A stretch of DNA of 37,581 nt from Candidatus Nomurabacteria bacterium (lineage in GTDB: Bacteria > Patescibacteriota > Minisyncoccia > Phycocordibacterales > UBA2100), in the NCBI GenBank assembly GCA_943359705.1, contig CALRIB010000001.1:1-37581 (forward strand), written 5' to 3'. The notes below the pieces were generated by a model. The model worked only from the letters and a program-made list of their open reading frames with translations, made no database searches and was not told the DNA's origin. Positions 30,058-35,910 of this stretch are shown here, piece by piece (positions within the stretch are counted from its first letter, which is position 1; each line of letters starts with the position of its first letter). A program made the translations under genes and the position numbers.

Positions 30058-30128
30058 GCGGGCGTAGTTCAGTGGCAGAATGAATGCTTCCCAAGCATTA
30101 GATGCGGGTTCGATTCCCGCCGCCCGCA
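30058..30128 (+). tRNA. tRNA-Gly (CCC)
   Basis: 71 bases. Acceptor GCGGGCG (30058-30064) pairs with CGCCCGC (30121-30127), discriminator A. The anticodon loop TTCCCAA gives CCC. The T loop is TTCGATT and the D loop has GG. CCA is not encoded in full (CCT follows). A TGG-TATAGT box (30043-30048) ends 9 bases upstream. Confidence 0.96.
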
Positions 30129-30129
30129 C

Positions 30130-30453
30130 CTAAAGATACTTTTTACCGTACCGACGCATCGCATCGACGACGGAATTGAACGCGCGGCCTTTTTTGGTGA
30201 GTTCGTAGTGACTTCGCACGGGCTTGGTAAAGTGTTTGCGTGCGATGAACTTCTCTTTTTCGAGACGTTTCAGGGTATTGGTGAGAGTACGCGGGCTCAT
30301 GCCGAGCGAATCCTCGAACTCTCCGAATCGTTGCGGCTTTTCCATAAGGTCTCGCATGATGAGAAGGGAACAGGCGTCGCCGAGGAGGTCGGCCACGCGC
30401 GCAACGGGGCACTCAGGACAGAGTTTCTTGCGCTGGCTTTTCGTGCGTAACAT
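30130..30453 (-). CDS. HxlR-family winged-helix regulator
   Basis: A 107-residue MarR-like/HxlR DNA-binding protein. The start 'CPECPVARVADLLGDACSLLIMRDL' and 'RFGEFEDSLGMSPRTLTNTLKRLEKEKFI' are diagnostic, with 'HYELTKKGRAFNSVV' in the wing. It has three cysteines (12, 15, 28); HxlR relatives such as YodB use an N-terminal Cys to sense quinones, aldehydes or diamide, so a redox sensor role is plausible. It faces the LUD gene across a perfect palindrome (30476-30500). Minus-strand promoter: TTGTAA within the palindrome, 17 bases, TAGTGT, which ends 6 bases before the ATG. Its stop lies 1 base from tRNA-Gly. Confidence 0.9.
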   Translation of the reverse strand: MLRTKSQRKKLCPECPVARVADLLGDACSLLIMRDLMEKPQRFGEFEDSLGMSPRTLTNTLKRLEKEKFIARKHFTKPVRSHYELTKKGRAFNSVVDAMRRYGKKYL

Positions 30454-30475
30454 TACACCACACTAACACAACGTT

Positions 30476-30500
30476 ACTCACTTTACAAAGTAAAGTGAGT
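30476..30500. promoter_or_regulatory. Probable HxlR operator between divergent genes
   Basis: Perfect inverted repeat: ACTCACTTTAC (30476-30486), AAA, GTAAAGTGAGT (30490-30500). It contains the -35 boxes of both directions: TTTACA (30482-30487, with TACACT 30504-30509) for the LUD gene and TTGTAA on the minus strand for the regulator. Binding would repress both. Confidence 0.75.
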
Positions 30501-30539
30501 TGCTACACTGAAATCACATTATTTATCTCACTCTACTGT

Positions 30540-31157
30540 ATGGATTACACCAAACTCGCGTCGGATGAAGTCATAGAAAAGACCGCCAAGGGTCTTGAAG
30601 GTCGCCGGTTCAAATCAATGGTTGTCGGAAGCGGCAAAGAAGCGCTTGCTGCAATACAGGGGCTTATTCCGGAAGGCGCATCGGTGATGAACGGTTCTTC
30701 CGTGACGCTCGAAGAGATAGGGTTTGTCGAATACCTCAAATCAGGCAGCCACAAGTGGAACAATCTCCACGCAGGTGTCCTTGCGGAGAACGACCAGGCC
30801 AAACGCGCCGACCTTCGCCGCCGGTCGGTCCTCTCCGATTATTACCTCGGCAGCGTTCACGCCATTACCGAAGACGGAGAAATGGTCATCGCGTCCAATA
30901 CGGGCAGCCAGCAGCCGCACCTTGTCTACACCTCGCCGAATCTCATTCTCGTGGTCGGTGCGCAGAAGATAGTTCCTACGCTTCCGGCCGCATTTGAGCG
31001 CCTGGAAAAGCATGTCATTCCGCTGGAAGACGAGCACATGAAAAAGCTCTACGGCAGCGGCACAATGCACAACAAAACCGTCATCCTCCACGGTGAAAGC
31101 CCGATGATGAAGCGTTCGGCGACCGTTATTATCGTGAAGGAGGAACTGGGCTTCTGA
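30540..31157 (+). CDS. LUD-domain (LutC/YkgG-type) protein
   Basis: A 205-residue protein of the LUD family (formerly DUF162). Visible motifs: 'FKSMVVGSGKEALAAIQGLIPEGASVMNGSSVTLEEIG', read by its ends, 'SVHAITEDGEMVIASNTGSQ' and 'LILVVGAQKIVPTLPAAFERL'. In other bacteria LutC works with LutA and LutB in lactate oxidation; neither is present here, so this stand-alone form probably does something else. The ATG at 30540 is used; a longer frame would overlap the promoter. The leader is about 25-30 bases with no SD. It lies next to the HxlR regulator and a glutaredoxin. Confidence 0.87.
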   Translation: MDYTKLASDEVIEKTAKGLEGRRFKSMVVGSGKEALAAIQGLIPEGASVMNGSSVTLEEIGFVEYLKSGSHKWNNLHAGVLAENDQAKRADLRRRSVLSDYYLGSVHAITEDGEMVIASNTGSQQPHLVYTSPNLILVVGAQKIVPTLPAAFERLEKHVIPLEDEHMKKLYGSGTMHNKTVILHGESPMMKRSATVIIVKEELGF

Positions 31158-31204
31158 CGAATGTTGGTGATATACTAATCGAACTTAAAAATAAAAAATA
31201 GCTT

Positions 31205-31444
31205 ATGGCCAAACCTCAAGTAACCATTTATTCGACTCCGACCTGCCACTTCTGCCACGCGGCCAAGGATTTCTTCACCGCCAACAAAGTGCAATTCACC
31301 GACTACAACGTCGCGACCGACCTCGCGAAGCGCAAGGAGATGGTGGAGAAGAGCGGACAGCTCGGTGTGCCGGTCATCACGGTAGGAGACAAAACGGTCG
31401 TGGGCTTTGACGAAGACCGATTGAAGGAGCTTCTCGCGGTTTAG
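31205..31444 (+). CDS. Glutaredoxin-like thiol oxidoreductase
   Basis: A 79-residue single-domain thioredoxin-fold protein. The active site is CHFC (Cys14, Cys17), with the cis-proline motif GVPVITVG (Pro56) and 'VVGFDEDRLKELL' at the end, typical of NrdH/glutaredoxin. It could reduce nrdJ or other protein disulfides. A TGA-TATACT box lies about 30 bases upstream of the ATG. It follows the LUD gene by 47 bases. Confidence 0.9.
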   Translation: MAKPQVTIYSTPTCHFCHAAKDFFTANKVQFTDYNVATDLAKRKEMVEKSGQLGVPVITVGDKTVVGFDEDRLKELLAV

Positions 31445-31462
31445 TTGGTGCCCCTGGGCTCC

Positions 31463-31515
31463 TGGGAAACCCACGGTTCTCCCAAACCTTCCTCCGCGGG
31501 AAACTCCCGTTTCCC
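31463..31515. other. Two hairpins in a non-coding stretch between glutaredoxin and tRNA-Arg
   Basis: Hairpin 1: TGGGAAACC (31463-31471), loop CAC, GGTTCTCCCA (31475-31484) with one bulged base. Hairpin 2: GGGAAAC (31498-31504), loop TCCC, GTTTCCC (31509-31515). They may end the glutaredoxin transcript or the tRNA-Arg transcript coming from the other side. Neither has a U tract. Confidence 0.45.
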
Positions 31516-31551
31516 GACCCCTTCCCATTGCTGGTGGCATCGCTTCACGAG

Positions 31552-31623
31552 TGCCCCCAGCAAGAATCGAACTCACATCGTTCCCTTAGGACGGGACTGC
31601 TCTATCCATTGAGCTATGGGGGC
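31552..31623 (-). tRNA. tRNA-Arg (CCT)
   Basis: 72 bases on the minus strand. Acceptor GCCCCCA pairs with TGGGGGC, discriminator A. The anticodon loop GTCCTAA gives CCT (reads AGG). The D loop has GG and the T loop is TTCGATT; the T stem contains G-U pairs. One base pair of the anticodon stem (27-43) is mismatched (G-A). CCA is not encoded. Confidence 0.9.
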
Positions 31624-31654
31624 TAGCCGGACAACTGTAGCATTTTTGGAATGC

Positions 31655-31660
31655 TAGAAT
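31655..31660 (+). promoter_or_regulatory. Extended -10 box of the 31667 gene (leaderless)
   Basis: TGC-TAGAAT ends 6 bases before the ATG. Confidence 0.55.
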
Positions 31661-31666
31661 AAGCGT

Positions 31667-31978
31667 ATGGAGGTGAACGACCAGACGCTGACGGAGTTGT
31701 TGCGCCTCACGCAGGACAACAACAAGATGCTGCACAAGATGCGCCGCGGTGCTCTGTGGGGCGGCATTATTAAATTCATCTTGTACGTCGTGATTTTTGT
31801 TGTCGCGCCGCTTTGGGTGTACGCCACCTACCTCGCCCCCATCGTGCAGCAGATGACAGCGACGATGCAGCAGATACAGGGCACCGGTGCAAAAGCGTCG
31901 GCACAGCTCAGCGATTTCCAAAAGATGTGGAACGATATCCAGTCCAAGATTCCCGGTCTGGGTAACGCCAAACAGTAG
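31667..31978 (+). CDS. Small single-pass membrane protein
   Basis: A 103-residue protein of unknown function. The N-terminal 27 residues are polar and helical (LTELLRLTQDNNKMLHKMRR), one transmembrane helix follows (about residues 32-55), and the rest is Gln/Ala-rich and helical, ending 'FQKMWNDIQSKIPGLGNAKQ'. The arrangement suggests an oligomeric membrane anchor. A TAGAAT box ends 6 bases before the ATG. Confidence 0.7.
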   Translation: MEVNDQTLTELLRLTQDNNKMLHKMRRGALWGGIIKFILYVVIFVVAPLWVYATYLAPIVQQMTATMQQIQGTGAKASAQLSDFQKMWNDIQSKIPGLGNAKQ

Positions 31979-32019
31979 TCGATTGAGAAAATGTTGAATG
32001 ACGGTTATATTAGACTGTC

Positions 32020-32092
32020 GCCCAGATAGCTCAGTTAGTAGAGCATTCCCCTGAAGAGGGAAGGGTCGTCAGTGCAAATCTGACTCTGGGCA
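32020..32092 (+). tRNA. tRNA-Phe (GAA) with unusual elbow bases
   Basis: 73 bases. Acceptor GCCCAGA (32020-32026) pairs with TCTGGGC (32085-32091), discriminator A. The anticodon stem TTCCC/GGGAA encloses CTGAAGA, anticodon GAA at 32053-32055. Two conserved elbow bases are changed together: the T loop is TGCAAAT (G at position 55 instead of U) and the D loop reads TTAGTA (A instead of G at position 18). The last 17 bases are part of a 20-base repeat found again at 32236-32255. Confidence 0.93.
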
Positions 32093-32255
32093 CATGGAGC
32101 GGAGCGAAATGAGCCAGAAGGGCAATGCCTGCGCATTGACCGGGTCGGATTTGCAAGCCGGAGCCATGTCGCTTGCGACAGGCGAGGCCGGGTAGGAGCC
32201 ACTTAACGAGCGCAGCGAGTTTAGTGAGCTGTCACCAAATCTGACTCTGGGCACA
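32075..32255 (+). mobile_element. Small tRNA-Phe-associated insertion or duplication
   Basis: CAAATCTGACTCTGGGCACA occurs at 32075-32094 (end of tRNA-Phe) and again at 32236-32255, 161 bases later, like the two ends left by integration into a tRNA gene. Between them lie an inverted, diverged copy of the T arm (32141-32156, GTCGGATTTGCA reading outward), a perfect hairpin CAATGC-CTGC-GCATTG (32123-32138), and a second one TGTCGC-TT-GCGACA. No gene is recognised inside. It may be a minimal integrated element, a remnant, or a partial tandem duplication of the tRNA end. Confidence 0.5.
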
Positions 32256-32261
32256 AAACAA

Positions 32262-32296
32262 AAATGGCCGACCCGATCCTCATGAGGGCCGGGCCG
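32262..32296 (-). terminator. Terminator of the 32280 gene
   Basis: On the minus strand an imperfect GC-rich hairpin (GGCC...GGCC with a CCTCATGAGG palindrome at its centre) is followed by ATTTTTGTTTT. The stop codon lies inside the stem. Confidence 0.65.
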
Positions 32297-32558
32297 GATA
32301 GAGTTCGCGGATCTCGACGCGTGATGCTGAGACCATGACAAGGCCGTAGAAGACCCACCCCAACAGGACACAAGTTGCCAACGCGACGACGTGTGTCGCG
32401 AAGGACTCGGCTTTGAAGCGTTCCGGGTACCTTCGGCGCACCACGCCGAAAATCAGAAACCATCCCATGATGAATCCCGCCACGGGCCACGTAACCGCGG
32501 TTGTTGTCGCGATGATGTCGACATACAACGGCGAGCTGATTCCAAGTAACCACAACAT
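32280..32558 (-). CDS. Small polytopic membrane protein (orphan)
   Basis: A 92-residue protein of unknown function with about three hydrophobic segments (about residues 10-22, 24-40 and 55-77) and a short polar tail. The ATG at 32558 is set by GAGAGG seven bases upstream; two earlier in-frame codons lack an SD. It has its own promoter (32595-32622) and terminator, and lies next to the tRNA-Phe duplication, so it may belong to the same inserted block. Confidence 0.6.
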   Translation of the reverse strand: MLWLLGISSPLYVDIIATTTAVTWPVAGFIMGWFLIFGVVRRRYPERFKAESFATHVVALATCVLLGWVFYGLVMVSASRVEIRELYPARPS

Positions 32559-32594
32559 GTGCCGACCTCTCAAGTGTGTTTGCAGGCTAACGAG

Positions 32595-32622
32595 AGCCTA
32601 CCATCAAGCGCTAGTGCGTCAA
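32595..32622 (-). promoter_or_regulatory. Promoter for the 32280 gene
   Basis: TTGACG (32617-32622), 16-base spacer, TAGGCT (32595-32600). The -35 box directly abuts the stop codon of the exonuclease gene. The leader is about 30 bases with an SD. Confidence 0.65.
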
Positions 32623-33198
32623 CTAAAATCCAAGCGTGAAGGTCATCGGCTTCGCGCCGCCGCTTAGCCACTTCGAGGTGTTGAGGGGTATCTCGCGTGT
32701 CGTGCCGAGGTCGCGGTATTTGAGTTTGTTGTTTTTGAGGGCGAAGTCGAGCACTCGCTTGGTGAGCTCTACGTCCTTGATGCAGTACTCTTTTACCTTC
32801 TCCACTTCGCCCGCACGCCACCATTTAAGAGACTGTGCGCCGTCGGCGCTCTTACCTTCGCCAAGCGTGCCTTCGGCAATGGAGTCGAGCTTGAGGCGCC
32901 GACCTAGAGATTTGTGTACTTCCTGCATCAGGTCGAGACTCCGGATGCGCGTGAGGTCGCCCGGGTAATATTTGTTCAAAAGAGGAATGTCGAAGTGGTC
33001 GGAATTGTAACCTACCAAGACATCCGTCCGCTCAAGAATGGGCCACAGCTGCGGCAACTCACTTTCCACGTAACACGTGTATTTTCCTGTTTCCGAATCG
33101 TGAACGGCGACGACTGCGATGGAGAGGTCGGCGGGGTCGCCGGAGCCGGTCTCGCTCATCCAGTTCGAAGTTTCGATATCAAATACGACCGTGCGCAT
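32623..33198 (-). CDS. DEDDy-type 3'-5' exonuclease (RNase H-like)
   Basis: A 191-residue nuclease of the DnaQ-like/RNase_H_2 group, related to the proofreading domain of family B polymerases. Exo I is FDIET (Asp7, Glu9), Exo II is GYNSDHFD (Asp70), Exo III is YCIKD (Tyr138, Asp142): a complete DEDDy set. No polymerase domain is attached, so it is stand-alone. The substrate (DNA or RNA) is not evident. A TGC-TATACT box (33206-33211) ends 7 bases before the ATG. It lies 36 bases after hisS on the same strand but has its own promoter. Confidence 0.88.
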   Translation of the reverse strand: MRTVVFDIETSNWMSETGSGDPADLSIAVVAVHDSETGKYTCYVESELPQLWPILERTDVLVGYNSDHFDIPLLNKYYPGDLTRIRSLDLMQEVHKSLGRRLKLDSIAEGTLGEGKSADGAQSLKWWRAGEVEKVKEYCIKDVELTKRVLDFALKNNKLKYRDLGTTREIPLNTSKWLSGGAKPMTFTLGF

Positions 33199-33234
33199 CG
33201 CGCGCAGTATAGCAGAAAGCGTTTTGGAACATCC

Positions 33235-34497
33235 TTAGCCGAGAGAGGAAAAGAGATGCTCAGCAATGCGGTCGGCGGGAAGGGTCATCTCGGCGCCTGT
33301 CGCCAGGTTCTTCACACTGTATTTGCCGCTCTCCCGCTCTTTGCCGCCCACCGCAATGACGAACGGTATTTTCATTTTGTCGGCATCGCGTATCTGATCG
33401 CCCACGCGTTTTCCTGAGAAGTTTACGGACACAGTTACATCTTCGCGCCGGAGGTCTTGCGCGAGCTTGATGGCAAGACTCGTCGCGTCTTTTTCAACGA
33501 TGGCTATCATCAACTCTGCCGCGGGGGCATATGCGGGCATGAGATTGTGCGTTTCCAAAAAGTGTCGCGCGGTCACGTCGCCCATACCGAATCCGACTGC
33601 AGGAATGGGAGCGCCGCCGAAAAGCGAGAGAAGGTTGTCGTAGCGTCCGCCTCCGAACATCGAACGGCGGTTGGCCTCGTCTGTGTCGAAAACCTCGAAG
33701 ACCATTCCCGTGTAGTAATCGAAGCCACGGGTGATCTTTGTGTCCACTATCATATTGTGCACGCCCATATACTCGAGCTGGCGGCGTAGTTCTTCGAGGT
33801 ACGCCGTCGAGGTAGTACGGTCGAGCTCTTCCAAAAGCGCGGCCGTTTTCTTTTCATCTTTAAGAAGCGCACCGAGCTCCTTATCGAAGTTCTCAAGTTT
33901 CGCGCGGCGGTCGAGGAGGCGGGTTGTCTCTGCTCGCATCCCGTCCTCAACGCCGACCGAGTCGTATATCGTGTTGAGGATGCGACGGTCGGATACGCGA
34001 ATCTCGAAATCGCGTTCTTCCGCGCCGAGGCTTCGGAGAATGCCGTGCGCAATCGCGATTATCTCGGCGTCGGCCTCCACGCCGGCCACGCCCACGATGT
34101 CAGCGTTGAGCTGCCAGTGCTCGCGCAGGCGTCCGCGCTGCGGGCGCTCATAGCGGAAGAGATTGGGCACTGAATACCAGCGCGCGGGGAATGGAATCTC
34201 GCGCACGCGCCCGGCTATCATACGCGCGAGCGTCGGCGTCATTTCGGGGCGAAGCGTCACTTCGCGTTCGCCGCGGTCGGTAAAGGTGTAGGTCTGTTCG
34301 TTGACTATTTCTTCGGAAGTCTTGCCTCGGTAGAGTTCGGAAGATTCGAGCATCGAGGCGCTGTATTCTTCGTAGCCGAAGAGTTCACATATGCGCTCCA
34401 TATGCTCGAAGAGGTAGCGCTGGATAAACTGGTCTTCCGGGTAGAAATCACGCACGCCCTTGTACGGTTCCGTCGATAGCTTTTCGCGCTTTGTCAT
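33235..34497 (-). CDS. hisS: Histidyl-tRNA synthetase
   Basis: A 420-residue class II aminoacyl-tRNA synthetase that charges tRNA-His. Motif 1 region 'GVRDFYPEDQ', motif 2 'LFRYERPQRGRLREHWQLNADIVG', read by its ends, the His-specific 'ITRGFDYYTGMVFE', motif 3 region 'GGGRYDNL...AVGFGMG', and a C-terminal anticodon-binding domain are visible. The ATG at 34497 (MTKREK) is chosen because TATAAT (34505-34510) ends 7 bases before it. It is divergent from the SET-domain gene with overlapping -10 boxes. Confidence 0.96.
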   Translation of the reverse strand: MTKREKLSTEPYKGVRDFYPEDQFIQRYLFEHMERICELFGYEEYSASMLESSELYRGKTSEEIVNEQTYTFTDRGEREVTLRPEMTPTLARMIAGRVREIPFPARWYSVPNLFRYERPQRGRLREHWQLNADIVGVAGVEADAEIIAIAHGILRSLGAEERDFEIRVSDRRILNTIYDSVGVEDGMRAETTRLLDRRAKLENFDKELGALLKDEKKTAALLEELDRTTSTAYLEELRRQLEYMGVHNMIVDTKITRGFDYYTGMVFEVFDTDEANRRSMFGGGRYDNLLSLFGGAPIPAVGFGMGDVTARHFLETHNLMPAYAPAAELMIAIVEKDATSLAIKLAQDLRREDVTVSVNFSGKRVGDQIRDADKMKIPFVIAVGGKERESGKYSVKNLATGAEMTLPADRIAEHLFSSLG

Positions 34498-34504
34498 TCC
34501 ACGT

Positions 34505-34512
34505 ATTATACT
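34505..34512. promoter_or_regulatory. Overlapping divergent -10 boxes of hisS and the SET gene
   Basis: Minus strand TATAAT (34505-34510) ends 7 bases before hisS; plus strand TATACT (34507-34512) ends 8 bases before the SET gene. The two share four base pairs, so only one polymerase can occupy the site at a time. Confidence 0.65.
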
Positions 34513-34520
34513 CACGACCT

Positions 34521-34949
34521 ATGGAAACGACAGCTCTCCCTGTGTTCGTTGGCAAGTCGCGCAAAGGGCTGGGGAAAGGGCTTTTTGCGGCACGAAGCAT
34601 TGAGAAGGGAGAGTACATCGCCGAATACACGGGCACACATATTCCCACACCGTATGCCGACACACTGAAGACGCGGTACCTTTTTGAAATAGACGCGAAG
34701 TGGACGATAGACGGCTCCTCGTCCGACAACGTCGCGCGCTATATCAATCACGCCTGCATGCCGAATTGCGAAGCTCAGATTGAAAGCGGGCGCGTCCACA
34801 TCTTTGCACTGCGCGATATATTCGCGGGCGAAGAGTTTACCATCGATTACGGCGACGAATATTTTGACGAGTTCATCCGCCCGGTCGGATGTAAGTGCGA
34901 CGCGTGCATATTGGCAACGCCGCCGTCTGCGGTATACTCGAGGATATGA
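34521..34949 (+). CDS. SET-domain protein lysine methyltransferase
   Basis: A 142-residue SAM-dependent protein-lysine N-methyltransferase. Visible motifs: 'KGLGKGLFAARSIEKGEYIAEYTG' (SAM-binding N-SET), NHACMPNCEA (the NHS-CxPN pseudoknot motif), GEEFTIDYG with the catalytic Tyr region, and a post-SET zinc motif GCKCDAC. All key positions are present, so it should be active. The target is unknown; bacterial SET proteins can modify ribosomal or DNA-binding proteins. The ATG at 34521 is set by the promoter box 8 bases upstream. Its TGA overlaps the ATG of the next gene (ATGA). Confidence 0.92.
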   Translation: METTALPVFVGKSRKGLGKGLFAARSIEKGEYIAEYTGTHIPTPYADTLKTRYLFEIDAKWTIDGSSSDNVARYINHACMPNCEAQIESGRVHIFALRDIFAGEEFTIDYGDEYFDEFIRPVGCKCDACILATPPSAVYSRI

Positions 34950-35323
34950 AGAAGGGAGCCGTCATATTTTGGGTCATTATTCTCCTCCTCGTCGTAGCGG
35001 GCGCAGGCGCGGCCGTTTTCGTAAAGAGCGGGCCGGGTAATCTCGACTCCTTTACGCAGTGCATCAAGGATAGCGGCGTCACCTTTTACGGTGCCTTCTG
35101 GTGCCCGCATTGCCAGCGCACCAAGGCGATGTTCGGCAGCTCTGCGCACCTCTTGCCGTACGTTGAATGTTCGACCCCCGACGGCAAGAGTCAGACACCG
35201 ATTTGCAAAGACAAACAGATTCAGAGTTATCCTACGTGGATGAAGCCCGACGGCTCGAGCATCACCGGTGAGCACACGCTGCAAGAACTGGCCACCTTCA
35301 CCAGCTGCCAACTTCCGCAATAG
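34946..35323 (+). CDS. Membrane-anchored thioredoxin-fold protein with CPHC site (DsbA-like)
   Basis: A 125-residue protein. One N-terminal helix (about residues 5-26) places a thioredoxin-like domain outside the membrane. The active site is FWCPHCQRTK (Cys53, Cys56), the CPHC dipeptide typical of oxidising DsbA; further cysteines (39, 76, 89 or nearby) may form a second pair. 'SYPTWMKPDG' holds the cis-proline. The domain closely resembles the C-terminal domain of bacterial VKOR fusions. The start overlaps the SET stop (ATGA); a TATACT box inside the SET gene (34933-34938) ends 7 bases before it. The DsbB-like gene follows after 3 bases. Confidence 0.87.
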   Translation: MKKGAVIFWVIILLLVVAGAGAAVFVKSGPGNLDSFTQCIKDSGVTFYGAFWCPHCQRTKAMFGSSAHLLPYVECSTPDGKSQTPICKDKQIQSYPTWMKPDGSSITGEHTLQELATFTSCQLPQ

Positions 35324-35326
35324 GGC

Positions 35327-35866
35327 ATGTACCCCGTAGAGACCATCAATTACTGGCTTTCCGTCGGCGTCGTGCTGATGCAAATCGCCACACTAGCGCT
35401 CCTCGCGCTTTTTCTTTTGCAAAAAAAGATTCCCGACCTGCAGAGTCAGGCGGATTTCATCGGGCGATGGGGTTTGTGGCTCGGATTCTTAGTCACGCTG
35501 GCCGGTTCGGCTATCGCTTTCTTCTACTCAGACGTCTTAGGTTTCGCCGCGTGTTGGCATTGCTGGGTACAACGGGTATTCTTTTGCCCGCAAGTGATTT
35601 TGTTTGCGGTCGCGCTTTGGTACAAGGACAAAAGTGTCGCGAATTACTCCATCGTGCTCTCGATATTCGGGGCTATCGATGCGCTCTATCAACACTACCT
35701 CCAGATGGGCGGTTCAAGCCCGCTCCCGTGTCCCGCGGTTCCGGGTGCCGCGGATTGCGCACAACGATTCCTCTTTGAGTTCGGCTACATTACATTCCCG
35801 CTGATGGCATTCTCACTTTTCGCCTTCCTTATCGTGCTCATGCTCTTTGCCCGACGTTCGCGCTAG
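35327..35866 (+). CDS. DsbB-family disulfide oxidoreductase
   Basis: A 179-residue membrane protein with four to five helices that should reoxidise its thioredoxin-fold partner and pass electrons to quinone. The first loop has CWHCWVQR (Cys76, Cys79), the DsbB signature, and the second loop has CPAVPGAADC (Cys135, Cys144). A further Cys87 lies nearby. It begins 3 bases after the DsbA-like gene, an evident operon. A surface protein with paired cysteines starts 44 bases downstream. Confidence 0.92.
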   Translation: MYPVETINYWLSVGVVLMQIATLALLALFLLQKKIPDLQSQADFIGRWGLWLGFLVTLAGSAIAFFYSDVLGFAACWHCWVQRVFFCPQVILFAVALWYKDKSVANYSIVLSIFGAIDALYQHYLQMGGSSPLPCPAVPGAADCAQRFLFEFGYITFPLMAFSLFAFLIVLMLFARRSR

Positions 35867-35910
35867 TACCTCATCGCGATAAAAAGTGGGTGTTGTATGC
35901 TTTTGGACAT

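Noticed and set aside
31175..31576. 133-codon antisense frame over glutaredoxin and tRNA-Arg
   Set aside because: It overlaps a clear glutaredoxin gene and the tRNA end; a shadow.
32069..32371. 100-codon frame through the tRNA-Phe duplication
   Set aside because: It reads through tRNA sequence and hairpins and overlaps a better supported gene; no start signals.
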